64,000 nucleotides of DNA, from positions 2,055,547 through 2,119,546 of the forward strand of contig CP003940.1 of assembly GCA_000317655.1 (NCBI GenBank), written 5' to 3'. A program made the position numbers and the translations under genes. The stretch is from Cyanobacterium stanieri PCC 7202. GTDB lineage: Bacteria; Cyanobacteriota; Cyanobacteriia; Cyanobacteriales; Cyanobacteriaceae. The notes beneath the pieces were generated by a model. The model was given only the letters and a program-made list of their open reading frames with translations, made no database searches and was not told the DNA's origin. Shown here piece after piece: positions 28,220-36,783 of the stretch; position 1 is the stretch's first letter, and every line of letters begins with the position of its first letter.

Positions 28220-29812
28220 GTGAATAAAGGTAAACAAAGGTCAATCGGTAATATCGCAGGAATCGTAGGTATTGCTACCTTCATCAGTAAAATAGTGGGT
28301 TTGGTGCGTGAGCAGGTGGTGGCGGCGGCTTTTGGGGTGGGTGCTGTGGCGAATGCTTATGCTTATGCCTATGTTATTCCGGGGTTTTTGTTAATTTTGT
28401 TGGGGGGGATAAATGGCCCTTTTCATAGTGCTTTGGTGAGTGTGTTGGCAAAGCGTGATCAAAAGGAGGCTGCACCCCTCATTGAAACGGTCACTACTTT
28501 GGTAACGGCTATTTTGTTGGTGGTTACGGTGGTTTTGATTGTTTTCGCTGGTCGTTTTATTGATTTAATTGCCCCTGGGTTGGATTCGGAGGTAAGGGCG
28601 ATCGCCATTCAGCAGTTTCAGATTATGGCACCTCTAGCAGTTTTTGCGGGTTTGGTAGGTATTGGTTTTGGTAGCCTGAATGCTTCGGATCAGTATTGGT
28701 TGCCGAGTTTAAGTCCTCTTTTTTCTAGTCTGACTATCATCGTTGGGGTGGGGGGTTTATATTGGTTTTTAGGAGAGGAAATTAATGATCCTGAATATGT
28801 GAAACTGGGGGGCGTGGTGTTGGCTGTTACTACCCTATTGGGGGGGGTATGGCAATGGATAGCTCAACAAATAGCCCAGATGCGATCGGGGATTAGTGGT
28901 TTTCGATTGCGTTTTGACTGGGCAAGGGAGGGGTTAGATGATGTGATGAAGGTGATGATTCCTGCCACTCTTTCCTCGGGGATGTTACATATCAATGTTT
29001 ACACAGACCTCTTTTTTGCGTCTTATTTGCCCAATGCGGCGGCGGCGATGCGTTATGCCAATTTTGTGGTTTTAACCCCCGTGGGCATCATTTCTAATGT
29101 GATTCTGGTGCCTTTTTTGCCTGTGTTTTCTCGTCTGACGGAACCTGATAAGTGGGATGAGTTGAAGTTAAAAATTCGTCAAAGTTTGGTATTAACTGGG
29201 TTAACGATGTTTCCTTTTAGTGCTATTTTCGTGGCACTATCTGAGCCTATTATTAGAATTATTTTTGAGAGGGGAGTATTCCGTGCCGATGCTTCTGCTC
29301 TTGTGGCGCCTGTGTTACTTGCCTATGGTTTGGGGATGTTTTTCTATTTGGCGAGGGATGTTTTAGTTCGGGTATTTTATGCGTTGGGGGATGGTAATAC
29401 TCCTTTTAAGATTAGTATTTTGAATATTTTTCTTAATGCTTTCCTTGATTATATTTTGGTGAGAAGTTTTGAGGTGCAGGGTTTGGTGTTTGCCACCATT
29501 GGGGTGAATGTCATTTCGATGATTATTTTCATTTTTCTTCTCAATCGTCGTCTTAATGGTTTACCGCTATGGGAATGGGCAGGGGTTTTTAGTATTTTGG
29601 TAGTTGCTAGTGTGGTTTCTGGTATTGCCTGTCGGGCTATCCATGAGGGTTTAACTTATTTTTGGGGTGATGATGGTTTTGTTTTGCAATTTATTAATCT
29701 TTCTGTGGCTAGTGTAGGGGCGATCGCCCTTTTCCTTACTTTTGGCAAATTGTTAAAATTACCAGAGTTAGAACTTTTATTTAATAGAGTTTTAGCAAAA
29801 CTTAAACGTTAA
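28220..29812 (+). CDS. murJ: Lipid II flippase MurJ (MviN)
   Basis: Polytopic MOP-superfamily transporter that flips lipid II across the plasma membrane for peptidoglycan synthesis. At 530 aa it has about 14 hydrophobic segments. The start region GIATFISKIVGLVREQVVAAAFG, the PGFLLILLGGINGPFHSALVSVLA segment and RVFYALGDGNTPFKISI are family hallmarks. The start is GTG at 28220, following TAGG. The M16 peptidase gene follows after 9 bases, so they are cotranscribed. The upstream region contains an ATTGTCAATTGTTCACTGTCC stretch similar to repeats elsewhere in the window. Confidence 0.93.
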   Translation: MNKGKQRSIGNIAGIVGIATFISKIVGLVREQVVAAAFGVGAVANAYAYAYVIPGFLLILLGGINGPFHSALVSVLAKRDQKEAAPLIETVTTLVTAILLVVTVVLIVFAGRFIDLIAPGLDSEVRAIAIQQFQIMAPLAVFAGLVGIGFGSLNASDQYWLPSLSPLFSSLTIIVGVGGLYWFLGEEINDPEYVKLGGVVLAVTTLLGGVWQWIAQQIAQMRSGISGFRLRFDWAREGLDDVMKVMIPATLSSGMLHINVYTDLFFASYLPNAAAAMRYANFVVLTPVGIISNVILVPFLPVFSRLTEPDKWDELKLKIRQSLVLTGLTMFPFSAIFVALSEPIIRIIFERGVFRADASALVAPVLLAYGLGMFFYLARDVLVRVFYALGDGNTPFKISILNIFLNAFLDYILVRSFEVQGLVFATIGVNVISMIIFIFLLNRRLNGLPLWEWAGVFSILVVASVVSGIACRAIHEGLTYFWGDDGFVLQFINLSVASVGAIALFLTFGKLLKLPELELLFNRVLAKLKR

Positions 29813-29821
29813 GCATAAGTC

Positions 29822-31408
29822 ATGAAAAAAATAATTTATCACAAGGGGCTTAATACCTTTGCCCCATTCTTAAAATCATCTACTTCAGTGCTAAAAAAAA
29901 TATTTAACCTACTATTAGTAACATTATTAATCTGGAATTTTAATTTTAATTCTGCTTTTGCAGATGTCACAGAAAATAGATCAATTACCCCTTATTTAGA
30001 ACAGGTAAAAAACAATATTACAGAATTTACCCTTGATAATGGTTTAAAATTTATCCTTCTCGAAAACCACCAAGCACCAGTTATTTCCTTTGTTACCTAT
30101 GTTGATGTAGGGGCGGTGGATGAACCTGAAGGACAAACAGGAGTCGCCCATTATTTAGAACATTTAGCCTTTAAAGGAACTTCCGAAATTGGTACTATTA
30201 ACTATGAAGAAGAAAGACCTTTATTAGACCAATTAGCAGAACTTTTTGATCAAATTCAAGAGGCGAGAGCGGAAAATGATCAAGAAAAATTGGCTCAATT
30301 AGAAACCCAATTTAGGGAAGTCAATCAACAGGCCAGTGAATATATCAGACAAAATGAATTTGGGCAGATAGTAGAAATTGAGGGAGGGGTGGGTTTAAAT
30401 GCCGCTACCTCCGCCGACTATACCGCCTATTTTTATAATTTTCCCTCCAATAAACTAGAGTTGTGGATGTATTTAGAATCCAATCGATTTTTAGATCCTG
30501 TCTTTCGGGAATTTTATGAAGAAAAAGACGTAATTTTAGAAGAGAGAAGACTACGCACTGATAATTCTCCCATCGGTAAAATGGTGGAGGAGTTTTTGTT
30601 AACCGCCTTTGTTTCCCATCCCTATCGTCGCCCTGTCATTGGCTTTGAGGAGGATATTCGTAATTTAACCACTGCCAATGTGCAGGACTTTTTTGATACC
30701 CATTATGGCGGTGAAAATATCACCATTGCCATGGTAGGAGATGTCAACCCCAGTGAGGCGAGACGAATGGCACAGGAATATTTTGGGCGTTTTCCTGATA
30801 GTGTCAAACCTTCTCCCTTGACTATCAATGAACCTGAGCAAAATGAAACTAGGGAGGTTGTAGTGCCTTATCCTTCCCAACCGTTGTATTTTGAGGGTTA
30901 TCATATTCCTAGTTTAAATGACCCTGATTATGTGGTTTATGAAATTATGGGTTCAATTTTGAGTGATGGGCGTACTTCTCGTTTATATCAGTCTTTGGTA
31001 GAGGAGGAAAAGGTTGCTCTGAGTGTGGCAGGTTTTAGCGGTTTTCCGGGCAACAAGTATGAAAATTTAATGTTATTTTATGGTGTTTCTGCCCCTGGGC
31101 GATCGCTCGATGAACTAGCTATAGAATTAGATAAGGAGATCGAAAAGCTAAGGACTGAGTTAGTATCTAGTCAAGAGTTGGAAAGGGTAAAAACCCAAGC
31201 CACCGCTAGTTTATTACGTTCAGTTAGTTCTAATGCTGGTATGGCGAATTTGTTGGCACAATATCAAGGGAAAACAGGGGATTGGCGTAATCTCTTTACC
31301 CGCCTAGATGCGATTAATGGGGTAAGTGCTGAGGATATACAAAGACTAGCTCAACAAACTTTTATCCCTGAACATAAAACTGTTGGTAAGTTGGAAACCG
31401 TTAGTTAG
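29822..31408 (+). CDS. M16 family zinc peptidase, exported, 528 aa
   Basis: The N-terminus has a hydrophobic stretch (LLLVTLLIWNFNFNSAFAD) ending in a likely signal cleavage site. The inverted zinc motif HxxEH is HYLEHLAFKGT, with the distal Glu in EEKDVILEERR. Between these lies an unusual insertion of about 70 residues rich in Glu, Gln and Ala that is probably coiled coil. A second M16 half (from about residue 290) follows. It probably acts in the periplasm on peptides, substrate unknown. It forms an operon with murJ. A second M16 gene lies at 34071-35342. Confidence 0.85.
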   Translation: MKKIIYHKGLNTFAPFLKSSTSVLKKIFNLLLVTLLIWNFNFNSAFADVTENRSITPYLEQVKNNITEFTLDNGLKFILLENHQAPVISFVTYVDVGAVDEPEGQTGVAHYLEHLAFKGTSEIGTINYEEERPLLDQLAELFDQIQEARAENDQEKLAQLETQFREVNQQASEYIRQNEFGQIVEIEGGVGLNAATSADYTAYFYNFPSNKLELWMYLESNRFLDPVFREFYEEKDVILEERRLRTDNSPIGKMVEEFLLTAFVSHPYRRPVIGFEEDIRNLTTANVQDFFDTHYGGENITIAMVGDVNPSEARRMAQEYFGRFPDSVKPSPLTINEPEQNETREVVVPYPSQPLYFEGYHIPSLNDPDYVVYEIMGSILSDGRTSRLYQSLVEEEKVALSVAGFSGFPGNKYENLMLFYGVSAPGRSLDELAIELDKEIEKLRTELVSSQELERVKTQATASLLRSVSSNAGMANLLAQYQGKTGDWRNLFTRLDAINGVSAEDIQRLAQQTFIPEHKTVGKLETVS

Positions 31409-31410
31409 AC

Positions 31411-31461
31411 AAAAAAAACCAGATTATGGATTTTTGAGTATCTCATAATCTGGTTTGTTGT
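31411..31461. terminator. Bidirectional terminator between M16 peptidase and sigma factor
   Basis: AAACCAGATTATG (31416-31428) and CATAATCTGGTTT (31444-31456) form a perfect 13-bp stem. On the minus strand it ends in an eight-T run, so it strongly terminates the sigma factor transcript. The plus side is less T-rich. Confidence 0.75.
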
Positions 31462-31493
31462 CTTTAAGGAGAAAACTTGATTATTGATGGTTT

Positions 31494-32480
31494 TTAGCCT
31501 GTAACAATATATTCTTTGACGCTACCCCGTTTTTTGCGTAGATGGGCGAGGGCTTGTTGTTCTAGTTGTCTTACCCTTTCTCGGCTGATGCCCATTCTTT
31601 GCCCAATTTTGGCAAGGGATAATTCTTTGCCATCATCTAGCCCAAATCGTAGTCTGACGACTTCCTGCTGTTGGGTGGTCAATTCGTCAAGAAGTTTGTG
31701 TAAGTCTTGACGCATTAATTCTTGGGTGATGTATTTGTCGGGGGATAACCCTTCATCTTCCAATAGTTCGGACAATTCAGTATCTTGATTGTCGCCGACT
31801 TTTACGTCTAGGGAGATGGGTTGACGGGCAATGCTGAAATATTCTCTGATTTGAGAGGGTTCTAAATCAAGGGCGTTGGCGATTTCGCTCTGGTTGGGGC
31901 TTCTACCTAATTTTTGGGATAATTCCCTTTGGGTTTTCTTGATTTTATTTAATTTTTCGGTAATATGAATTGGTAGGCGGATAGTTCTGGCTTGTTGTGC
32001 GATCGCCCTTGTAATGGCTTGACGAATCCACCAGTAAGCATAGGTAGAGAATTTGAAACCTTTGGTAGGGTCAAATTTTTCCACTCCTCTTTCTAAACCG
32101 AGGCTACCTTCTTGGATGAGATCGAGAAATTCCATATTTCTTTTTTGGTATTTCTTGGCAATGGCAACCACTAGGCGTAAATTCGCCTCGATCATTTTTT
32201 GTTTCGCTCGTTTTCCTTGGTGAATAAGTTTTTTCAATTCTGCAGGGGTTTTTTCCGCAGCCTGGGCCCACTCCTCTAAAGTCGGTTCACGGTCAAGGTT
32301 TTCGGCTAGTTCTTCTTTTTGGGCGTACAAAGACATCATGATTTGCACTTGTTTCCCAAAAACAATTTCTTGCTCATGACTCAAAAGGGGGACTTTTCCA
32401 ATTTCTTGTAGATAGGTACGCACCATATCTACAGTATTAACTTTTTTCTTGTCCATTCCGTTTAGTTTGGCAGTGGGCAT
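31494..32480 (-). CDS. Group 2 RNA polymerase sigma factor (SigB/SigD type), 328 aa
   Basis: Non-essential sigma-70-like factor that redirects RNA polymerase under stress or dark conditions in cyanobacteria. It has region 1.2 (DMVRTYLQEIGKVPLLSHEQEI), region 2 (ANLRLVVAIAKKYQKRNMEFLDLIQEGSLGL and GFKFSTYAYWWIRQAITRAI), region 3, and region 4 (LSLAKIGQRMGISRERVRQLEQQALAHLR). It lacks the long region 1.1 of the primary factor. The exact paralogue (SigB, C, D or E) cannot be fixed without a tree. ATG at 32480 has a GGAG site upstream. The leader is long (440 bases to rnpB). Confidence 0.9.
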   Translation of the reverse strand: MPTAKLNGMDKKKVNTVDMVRTYLQEIGKVPLLSHEQEIVFGKQVQIMMSLYAQKEELAENLDREPTLEEWAQAAEKTPAELKKLIHQGKRAKQKMIEANLRLVVAIAKKYQKRNMEFLDLIQEGSLGLERGVEKFDPTKGFKFSTYAYWWIRQAITRAIAQQARTIRLPIHITEKLNKIKKTQRELSQKLGRSPNQSEIANALDLEPSQIREYFSIARQPISLDVKVGDNQDTELSELLEDEGLSPDKYITQELMRQDLHKLLDELTTQQQEVVRLRFGLDDGKELSLAKIGQRMGISRERVRQLEQQALAHLRKKRGSVKEYIVTG

Positions 32481-32920
32481 AGGGCTTATCTTCTCCTAAC
32501 TTCAAGCGCAATTTTTTTGTGGTAGGATTGTTAATATGAAACAAATCCTTTGGTTTTCTGGGAGCTTCCAAGGAATCTCCAGAGAATCTCTATTTTTATA
32601 TTACTGCTTATATAGACTTCAGTTTGTTAAAAAAAGTTCACTGTCGCAAATCTTTTTTTTCAATCCAGACATACTGAGGTTCTAAAAAACTTTACAAAAA
32701 TATAACAATTTATTAACTACTACTTTATATAATGACTTATTTTGAGTTATTATTAAAGGTTTATCGGTTCAGTAATTACCGAACGTTTATTTTCGGTTCT
32801 CTTTTCTCTCCATATAGATCATTTTTCCCCTTCCTGAAACGAAAACAATCAGTTTATTTGTACTAAGTAGTTTAAAATAAATCGTAATTGGGGGGCTTGT
32901 GGTGATAGTATATTTAATTG
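32481..32920. other. Divergent intergenic region, sigma factor and rnpB promoters
   Basis: 440 bases between the divergent sigma factor and rnpB. No credible ORF. An imperfect palindrome GGTTCAGTAATTACCGAAC lies near 32765-32785 and could be an operator. The long AT-rich sequence implies a long 5' leader for the sigma gene. Confidence 0.45.
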
Positions 32921-33298
32921 AGAGAGTTAGTGAGGTGGTTGCAAGGTAGGCTTTCCTGTGAGCTTATCTTGAGGAAAGTCCGGACTCCCGAAAGATCAAA
33001 CTTGCTGGGTAACGCCCAGTGCGTGTGAGCGTGAGGATAGTGCCACAGAAACATACCGCCTTTATGAGAATAAAGGTAAGGGTGCAAAGGTGCGGTAAGA
33101 GCGCACCAGCAGTATCGAGAGGTACTGGCTCGGTAAACCCCGGTTGGGAGCAAGGTCGGAGGAATAAAGGTTGATCTTTTCCCTATTCCGCTTCTGGTGT
33201 ACCGCTGGAGGTGTTTGGTAACAAACATCCTAGATAGATAACTGCCCCTTATATTTTTTTGATATAGGGAACAGAATCCGGCTTACGTCTAACTCTCT
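32921..33298 (+). ncRNA. rnpB: RNase P RNA, bacterial type A
   Basis: Catalytic RNA that matures tRNA 5' ends. The hallmark stretches occur in order: GAGGAAAGTCCGGACTCC, GTGAGGATAGTGCCACAGAAACATACCGCC, GGTAAGGGTGCAAAGGTGCGGTAAGAGCGCACCAGCAG, GGTAAACCCCGGTTGGGAGCAAGGTCGG and ACAGAATCCGGCTTA. The terminal P1 helix AGAGAGTTAG (32921-32930) pairs exactly with CTAACTCTCT (33289-33298), which sets the ends. Length about 378 nt is normal for cyanobacteria. A T-run follows and may terminate it. It is convergent with the FHA gene, whose stop is 5 bases away. Confidence 0.97.
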
Positions 33299-33303
33299 TT
33301 TTT

Positions 33304-33951
33304 TTAACTTATTTGAAATATGAAAGTTACTTTATCTTCTTTACCGAGGGCGATGCGATCGCCATTACTCAAGCGATGACGATTACCCTTTGGTAAAGGA
33401 ATGTGATTAACATAGGTACCGTTGGAACTTCCTGTATCCTCAAGAAAATAAGAGCCATTGTCCTGCCGAATATCAGCATGAATGCGGGAGACGATTTGAG
33501 AGTTGGGAAATCCTGAAACATCAATGTCAGGGGGAATTGTTTCGTTAGCTTTACCAATATGGATAACGGGTAAATCGACTGTTAATTCGATGGTTGTATT
33601 GGTTTGTACATGGAGCAAAGTTGCGGAGGGTACCTGTAACAAAGTTTCTTGTTTGGCGGGGGGATTGTCCACCGTGGTAGCCGCCCCTGCGGTGGGGGTT
33701 GGGGAGGAAGAGTAACTGGCTATTTCTGCCTCTAAATCTTCAGCGCTTAAACTATCAACTATTTCTGCCTCATGAACACCACTGAGACTAAAACCACATT
33801 CACCACAAAAAGTAGCATTTGGTGGTACATCAGCATTGCAGTTAGGGCATTTTGTCGCCGTCATATCACCACTACTGATGGGGGCGAAACAAAGTTCACA
33901 AACTGTCGCCCCGTCAGGGTTTTCATGTTGGCAATTAGAACAAGTAATCAT
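33304..33951 (-). CDS. Zinc-ribbon and FHA domain protein, 215 aa
   Basis: The N-terminus has two zinc ribbons: CSNCQHENPDGATVCELC and CPNCNADVPPNATFCGECG. A Ser/Thr/Ala-rich linker follows, then a C-terminal FHA domain (about residues 125-215). The FHA core is present: IVSRIHADIRQ (the S-R-x-H motif) and LEDTGSSNGTYVN. This domain binds phosphothreonine peptides, so the protein probably works with a Ser/Thr kinase; none is in the window. ATG at 33951 puts the first Cys pair at the N-terminus. Its 3' end nearly meets rnpB. Confidence 0.87.
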   Translation of the reverse strand: MITCSNCQHENPDGATVCELCFAPISSGDMTATKCPNCNADVPPNATFCGECGFSLSGVHEAEIVDSLSAEDLEAEIASYSSSPTPTAGAATTVDNPPAKQETLLQVPSATLLHVQTNTTIELTVDLPVIHIGKANETIPPDIDVSGFPNSQIVSRIHADIRQDNGSYFLEDTGSSNGTYVNHIPLPKGNRHRLSNGDRIALGKEDKVTFIFQIS

Positions 33952-34070
33952 AGTGATATATCACTTTAAGAAAAGTATTTTAATTATTGTAATGGAATTA
34001 TATTTCTCCCATTTTAACCCCAATATTCCCTAGAATCTTCTATTATCTTTTTGAACAGATCCATTTTTGC

Positions 34071-35342
34071 TTAGGCATCTATGGCTCGGACAATACCATA
34101 ACCATTGATATTGAGATATTTTTGGGCTGCCCTTTGAATGTCATCAACTGTTAAACTACGTAAACTATCTGTATAGTTAAAGGCTAAATCTAAATTTCCT
34201 AATTGAGAATAATAATAACCATAAAGATTGGTGCGATCGCTCGGTTTCTCACTATGAAAAATAAACTGATTTGCCACCAAGTTACAAACCCTTTTTAACT
34301 CAGATTCAGCAATGCCATTATCCTGAATATCCTTAATATGATCAACTATTTGCCCCTCCACCTGATCTAAATTATCTTTTGATAACTGACTACCAATATA
34401 AAACACACCCTGCACCTGATGAGTCATATTACTAGCCGAAATACCTTTTACCAATCTCTTGTCTTCCCTCAGACTACGAAATAGTCGAGATAACTTACCT
34501 TGCCCTAAAACCACCGCCAAAACATCAAGGGCAAGGGTATCCTCAAAACTCATTAAGCCGGGTACACGCCACATCATAATCATTCGAGATTGTTTGAGGG
34601 CAGAGTCCACATATTCCTCCCTAATGATTTCCTCAAAAGGAGACTCGGAAACAAAAGGAGTTTTTACCATTTCTTGCCCTCGGGAATAATGTTCCATGGT
34701 TTCGGCGACAATGGCGGTTAAATCTTCTACGGGTAGATTGCCCACTGCATTAACTGTCATAGATGCGGGTTGGTACCAATAGCGATGAAAATTGTACATT
34801 TCTTCTCTGCCCAAAGGTTCTATACTTGCTTGTGTACCCAGAATCGGACGACTGTAGGGCAGATTAGGGAAACAGATATTCATCGCCTTTTCAAAGGCTA
34901 AACGGCGAGGATTATCATTGGCACGGCGGATTTCTTCTAGGACAACTAATTTTTCCCTGACAAATTCTGCGTCGGGCAGACTACTATTTAAAACTAAGTC
35001 TAGCTGTAAAGGTGCTAAATCAGCAAAGTTTTCGGGGGAGCAGGTGACATAAAAATGGGTATATTCTTGACTGGTGGCGGCATTAGTGAGGGCGCCCCTA
35101 GATTCGACAATTTTTTCAAATTCCCCACACAGTAGTTTTTTGCTCCCTTTAAAGATCATGTGTTCTAAAAAGTGAGCCATGCCATTAATTTGGTTACTTT
35201 CCACGGCCGAACCAATGTTAAACCAAACATTAAAGTTAACTGCATCTACGGGCATTTGTTCTGCGATGATGGTTGCACCGTTAGATAATTTGGTAATAGT
35301 AGGAATATTACGTAGTGTTGGTTTAACTGCCGTTAAAGTCAT
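34071..35342 (-). CDS. M16 family zinc peptidase, processing-peptidase-like, 423 aa
   Basis: The zinc motif HFLEHMIFKGS (H-x-x-E-H) is near residue 58, with the distal Glu in EKLVVLEEIRRANDNP. NAATSQEYTHFYVTCSPENF between them matches the bacterial M16B type. The C-terminal half lacks a second motif, as expected. There is no signal peptide, so it is probably cytosolic. It differs from the exported M16 protein at 29822-31408, which carries a signal sequence and an insertion; the two may act on different pools. It appears monocistronic. Confidence 0.88.
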   Translation of the reverse strand: MTLTAVKPTLRNIPTITKLSNGATIIAEQMPVDAVNFNVWFNIGSAVESNQINGMAHFLEHMIFKGSKKLLCGEFEKIVESRGALTNAATSQEYTHFYVTCSPENFADLAPLQLDLVLNSSLPDAEFVREKLVVLEEIRRANDNPRRLAFEKAMNICFPNLPYSRPILGTQASIEPLGREEMYNFHRYWYQPASMTVNAVGNLPVEDLTAIVAETMEHYSRGQEMVKTPFVSESPFEEIIREEYVDSALKQSRMIMMWRVPGLMSFEDTLALDVLAVVLGQGKLSRLFRSLREDKRLVKGISASNMTHQVQGVFYIGSQLSKDNLDQVEGQIVDHIKDIQDNGIAESELKRVCNLVANQFIFHSEKPSDRTNLYGYYYSQLGNLDLAFNYTDSLRSLTVDDIQRAAQKYLNINGYGIVRAIDA

Positions 35343-35420
35343 CAGTATTATTTGAAACTAGGTTTTACTTTATCATTCTAGTGTATTCCACCAAAATAGG
35401 GATTGGAGCATTTTGATATA

Positions 35421-35452
35421 AAAAAACTGCCCCTTGTTAGAGACAGTTTTTT
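35421..35452. terminator. Terminator between the convergent-facing small ORF and M16 promoter region
   Basis: AAAAAACTG (35421-35429) and CAGTTTTTT (35444-35452) form a symmetrical stem with U-tracts on both strands. On the minus strand it lies downstream of the 64-aa ORF and probably ends that transcript. Confidence 0.65.
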
Positions 35453-35521
35453 GTTGTTTCCCCAGTGGGGGTGATTACTTGAAAAAATTGTGATAACTGA
35501 GTGGATACAGTTTATTTGTAG

Positions 35522-35716
35522 TTAGCCCAACTCACGAGAGGTAAATTTCTCGATGGTGGCTTGAGTTTCATAGACAAAATTATGATTGTTATCCTTGATC
35601 TTGTTCATGCTAGGAAGAAGGTTGCGAGATTGGAGGCTCATGTGTAGCTGTAAATGAGCAACATAATCACTTACATCTTCCTTGGAAGAAGGGGGAATAT
35701 TTGGTTTTAAGTTCAT
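35522..35716 (-). CDS. Small hypothetical protein, 64 aa
   Basis: A soluble, polar 64-residue protein starting MNLKPNIPPSSKEDVSDYVAHL. It has an AGGAAA ribosome-binding site 5 bases before ATG 35716, an upstream TATTAT box and its own terminator at 35421-35452. These make it a credible independent gene. The sequence is probably mostly helical (SDYVAHLQLHMSLQSRNLLPSM, then FVYETQATIEKFTSREL). I recognise no family or motif. Confidence 0.65.
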   Translation of the reverse strand: MNLKPNIPPSSKEDVSDYVAHLQLHMSLQSRNLLPSMNKIKDNNHNFVYETQATIEKFTSRELG

Positions 35717-35861
35717 TGTTTCCTGCTTATAATATGGCTATGATTAGTAAACCTTATCATTTTTTTTTCGATCAGTCAAGTTTTGTTCGTCGTTTGCTAT
35801 TGATAAGAATAGCTATAAAATTTACAATTAATTATTATTATTGATTATTATATTAAATAAT

Positions 35862-36764
35862 ATGAATAACCCCCATAATGTCCCTGATAAATATAAGAGT
35901 ATGGATTGGTATGCGATCGCCTGTAAGGTGAGAGCTAAGTATGAAAAGTTAAAGGAAAATAATCATAATTTAGAAAAATCGTTGTTGGGTTATCAAAAGG
36001 AAATTGAAGTAAAGGAAAGGGTTATTTATGAACAAAATCAAGAGTTAGAAGTTTTCCAAGAAAATGTTAATAAACTTTACCATCAAATAGAGGAAGATAA
36101 GGCAAAAATTAGGGAGCAAAAGTTACTGATGGAAAAGTTAGCCCAGGAATTAAAGGATTCTCAAATTCAACGGGGTGCTTTGGAAAGGGAATGCTCTTTG
36201 TTACAGGAAAATTATAATCAGTTACAGTATCAGATAAAGGAAAAGGAGAAGGAGAATAAGGAATTAAATATTAGGTTACAAAGGCAGCAGAGATCTACTT
36301 TGGAGTATAAAGCGGCTTTGGATCAATATTTGGAGTCTCCTGTGGCACAAAAGCCCAAAATAATTCAATCTGATAAGACTACCATCAAGTCTTGGTCTGA
36401 GGTTACTAATCCTAAAAATAGTTCTGAGCAAACTAATATTAATCAATTGTCTAACTTTGCGATCGCCCCTGTACCTAATTTTGTTAATATTCCTTTAGTT
36501 AATGAAGATAAAAAGAAGGTAGAAAAAGAAGAAATAAAACCTTCTCAAGAGTTAGAAAAAAAAGAAGAAAAACCTCTTGACAATGAAATAAAAGAGGAAG
36601 AAATAAATGAAAAAAAGAAACAGGAAAATATCCAAAAAAAGATAAAAACTATTAATTTATTATCCGATATAAAACCATCTAAGGATGAATCCAATAAAAA
36701 TAAGGAGGACCAAAAAATTATTATTGATTTACCTGATTTTTTTAAAAATAAGCGTGAGGAATAG
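35862..36764 (+). CDS. Coiled-coil protein of unknown function, 300 aa
   Basis: After a short N-terminal segment (NVPDKYKSMDWYAIACKVRAKYEKLKE), residues about 25-160 are a long heptad-rich helix of Glu, Lys, Gln and Leu, ending in QRSTLEYKAALDQYLESPVAQKPK. The remaining third is lysine/glutamate-rich and probably disordered, closing with IIIDLPDFFKNKREE. No enzyme domain is present. Proteins of this architecture are common in cyanobacteria near cell-division or scaffold functions, but no link is shown here. ATG 35862 is preferred to a TTG at 35841. It converges with the nuclease gene after 19 bases. Confidence 0.7.
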   Translation: MNNPHNVPDKYKSMDWYAIACKVRAKYEKLKENNHNLEKSLLGYQKEIEVKERVIYEQNQELEVFQENVNKLYHQIEEDKAKIREQKLLMEKLAQELKDSQIQRGALERECSLLQENYNQLQYQIKEKEKENKELNIRLQRQQRSTLEYKAALDQYLESPVAQKPKIIQSDKTTIKSWSEVTNPKNSSEQTNINQLSNFAIAPVPNFVNIPLVNEDKKKVEKEEIKPSQELEKKEEKPLDNEIKEEEINEKKKQENIQKKIKTINLLSDIKPSKDESNKNKEDQKIIIDLPDFFKNKREE

Positions 36765-36783
36765 TTTTTTGTGATTTTTATTC

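Noticed and set aside
32536-32670. 44-codon ORF in the sigma factor/rnpB gap
   Set aside because: No ribosome-binding site, unusual composition, no recognisable feature.
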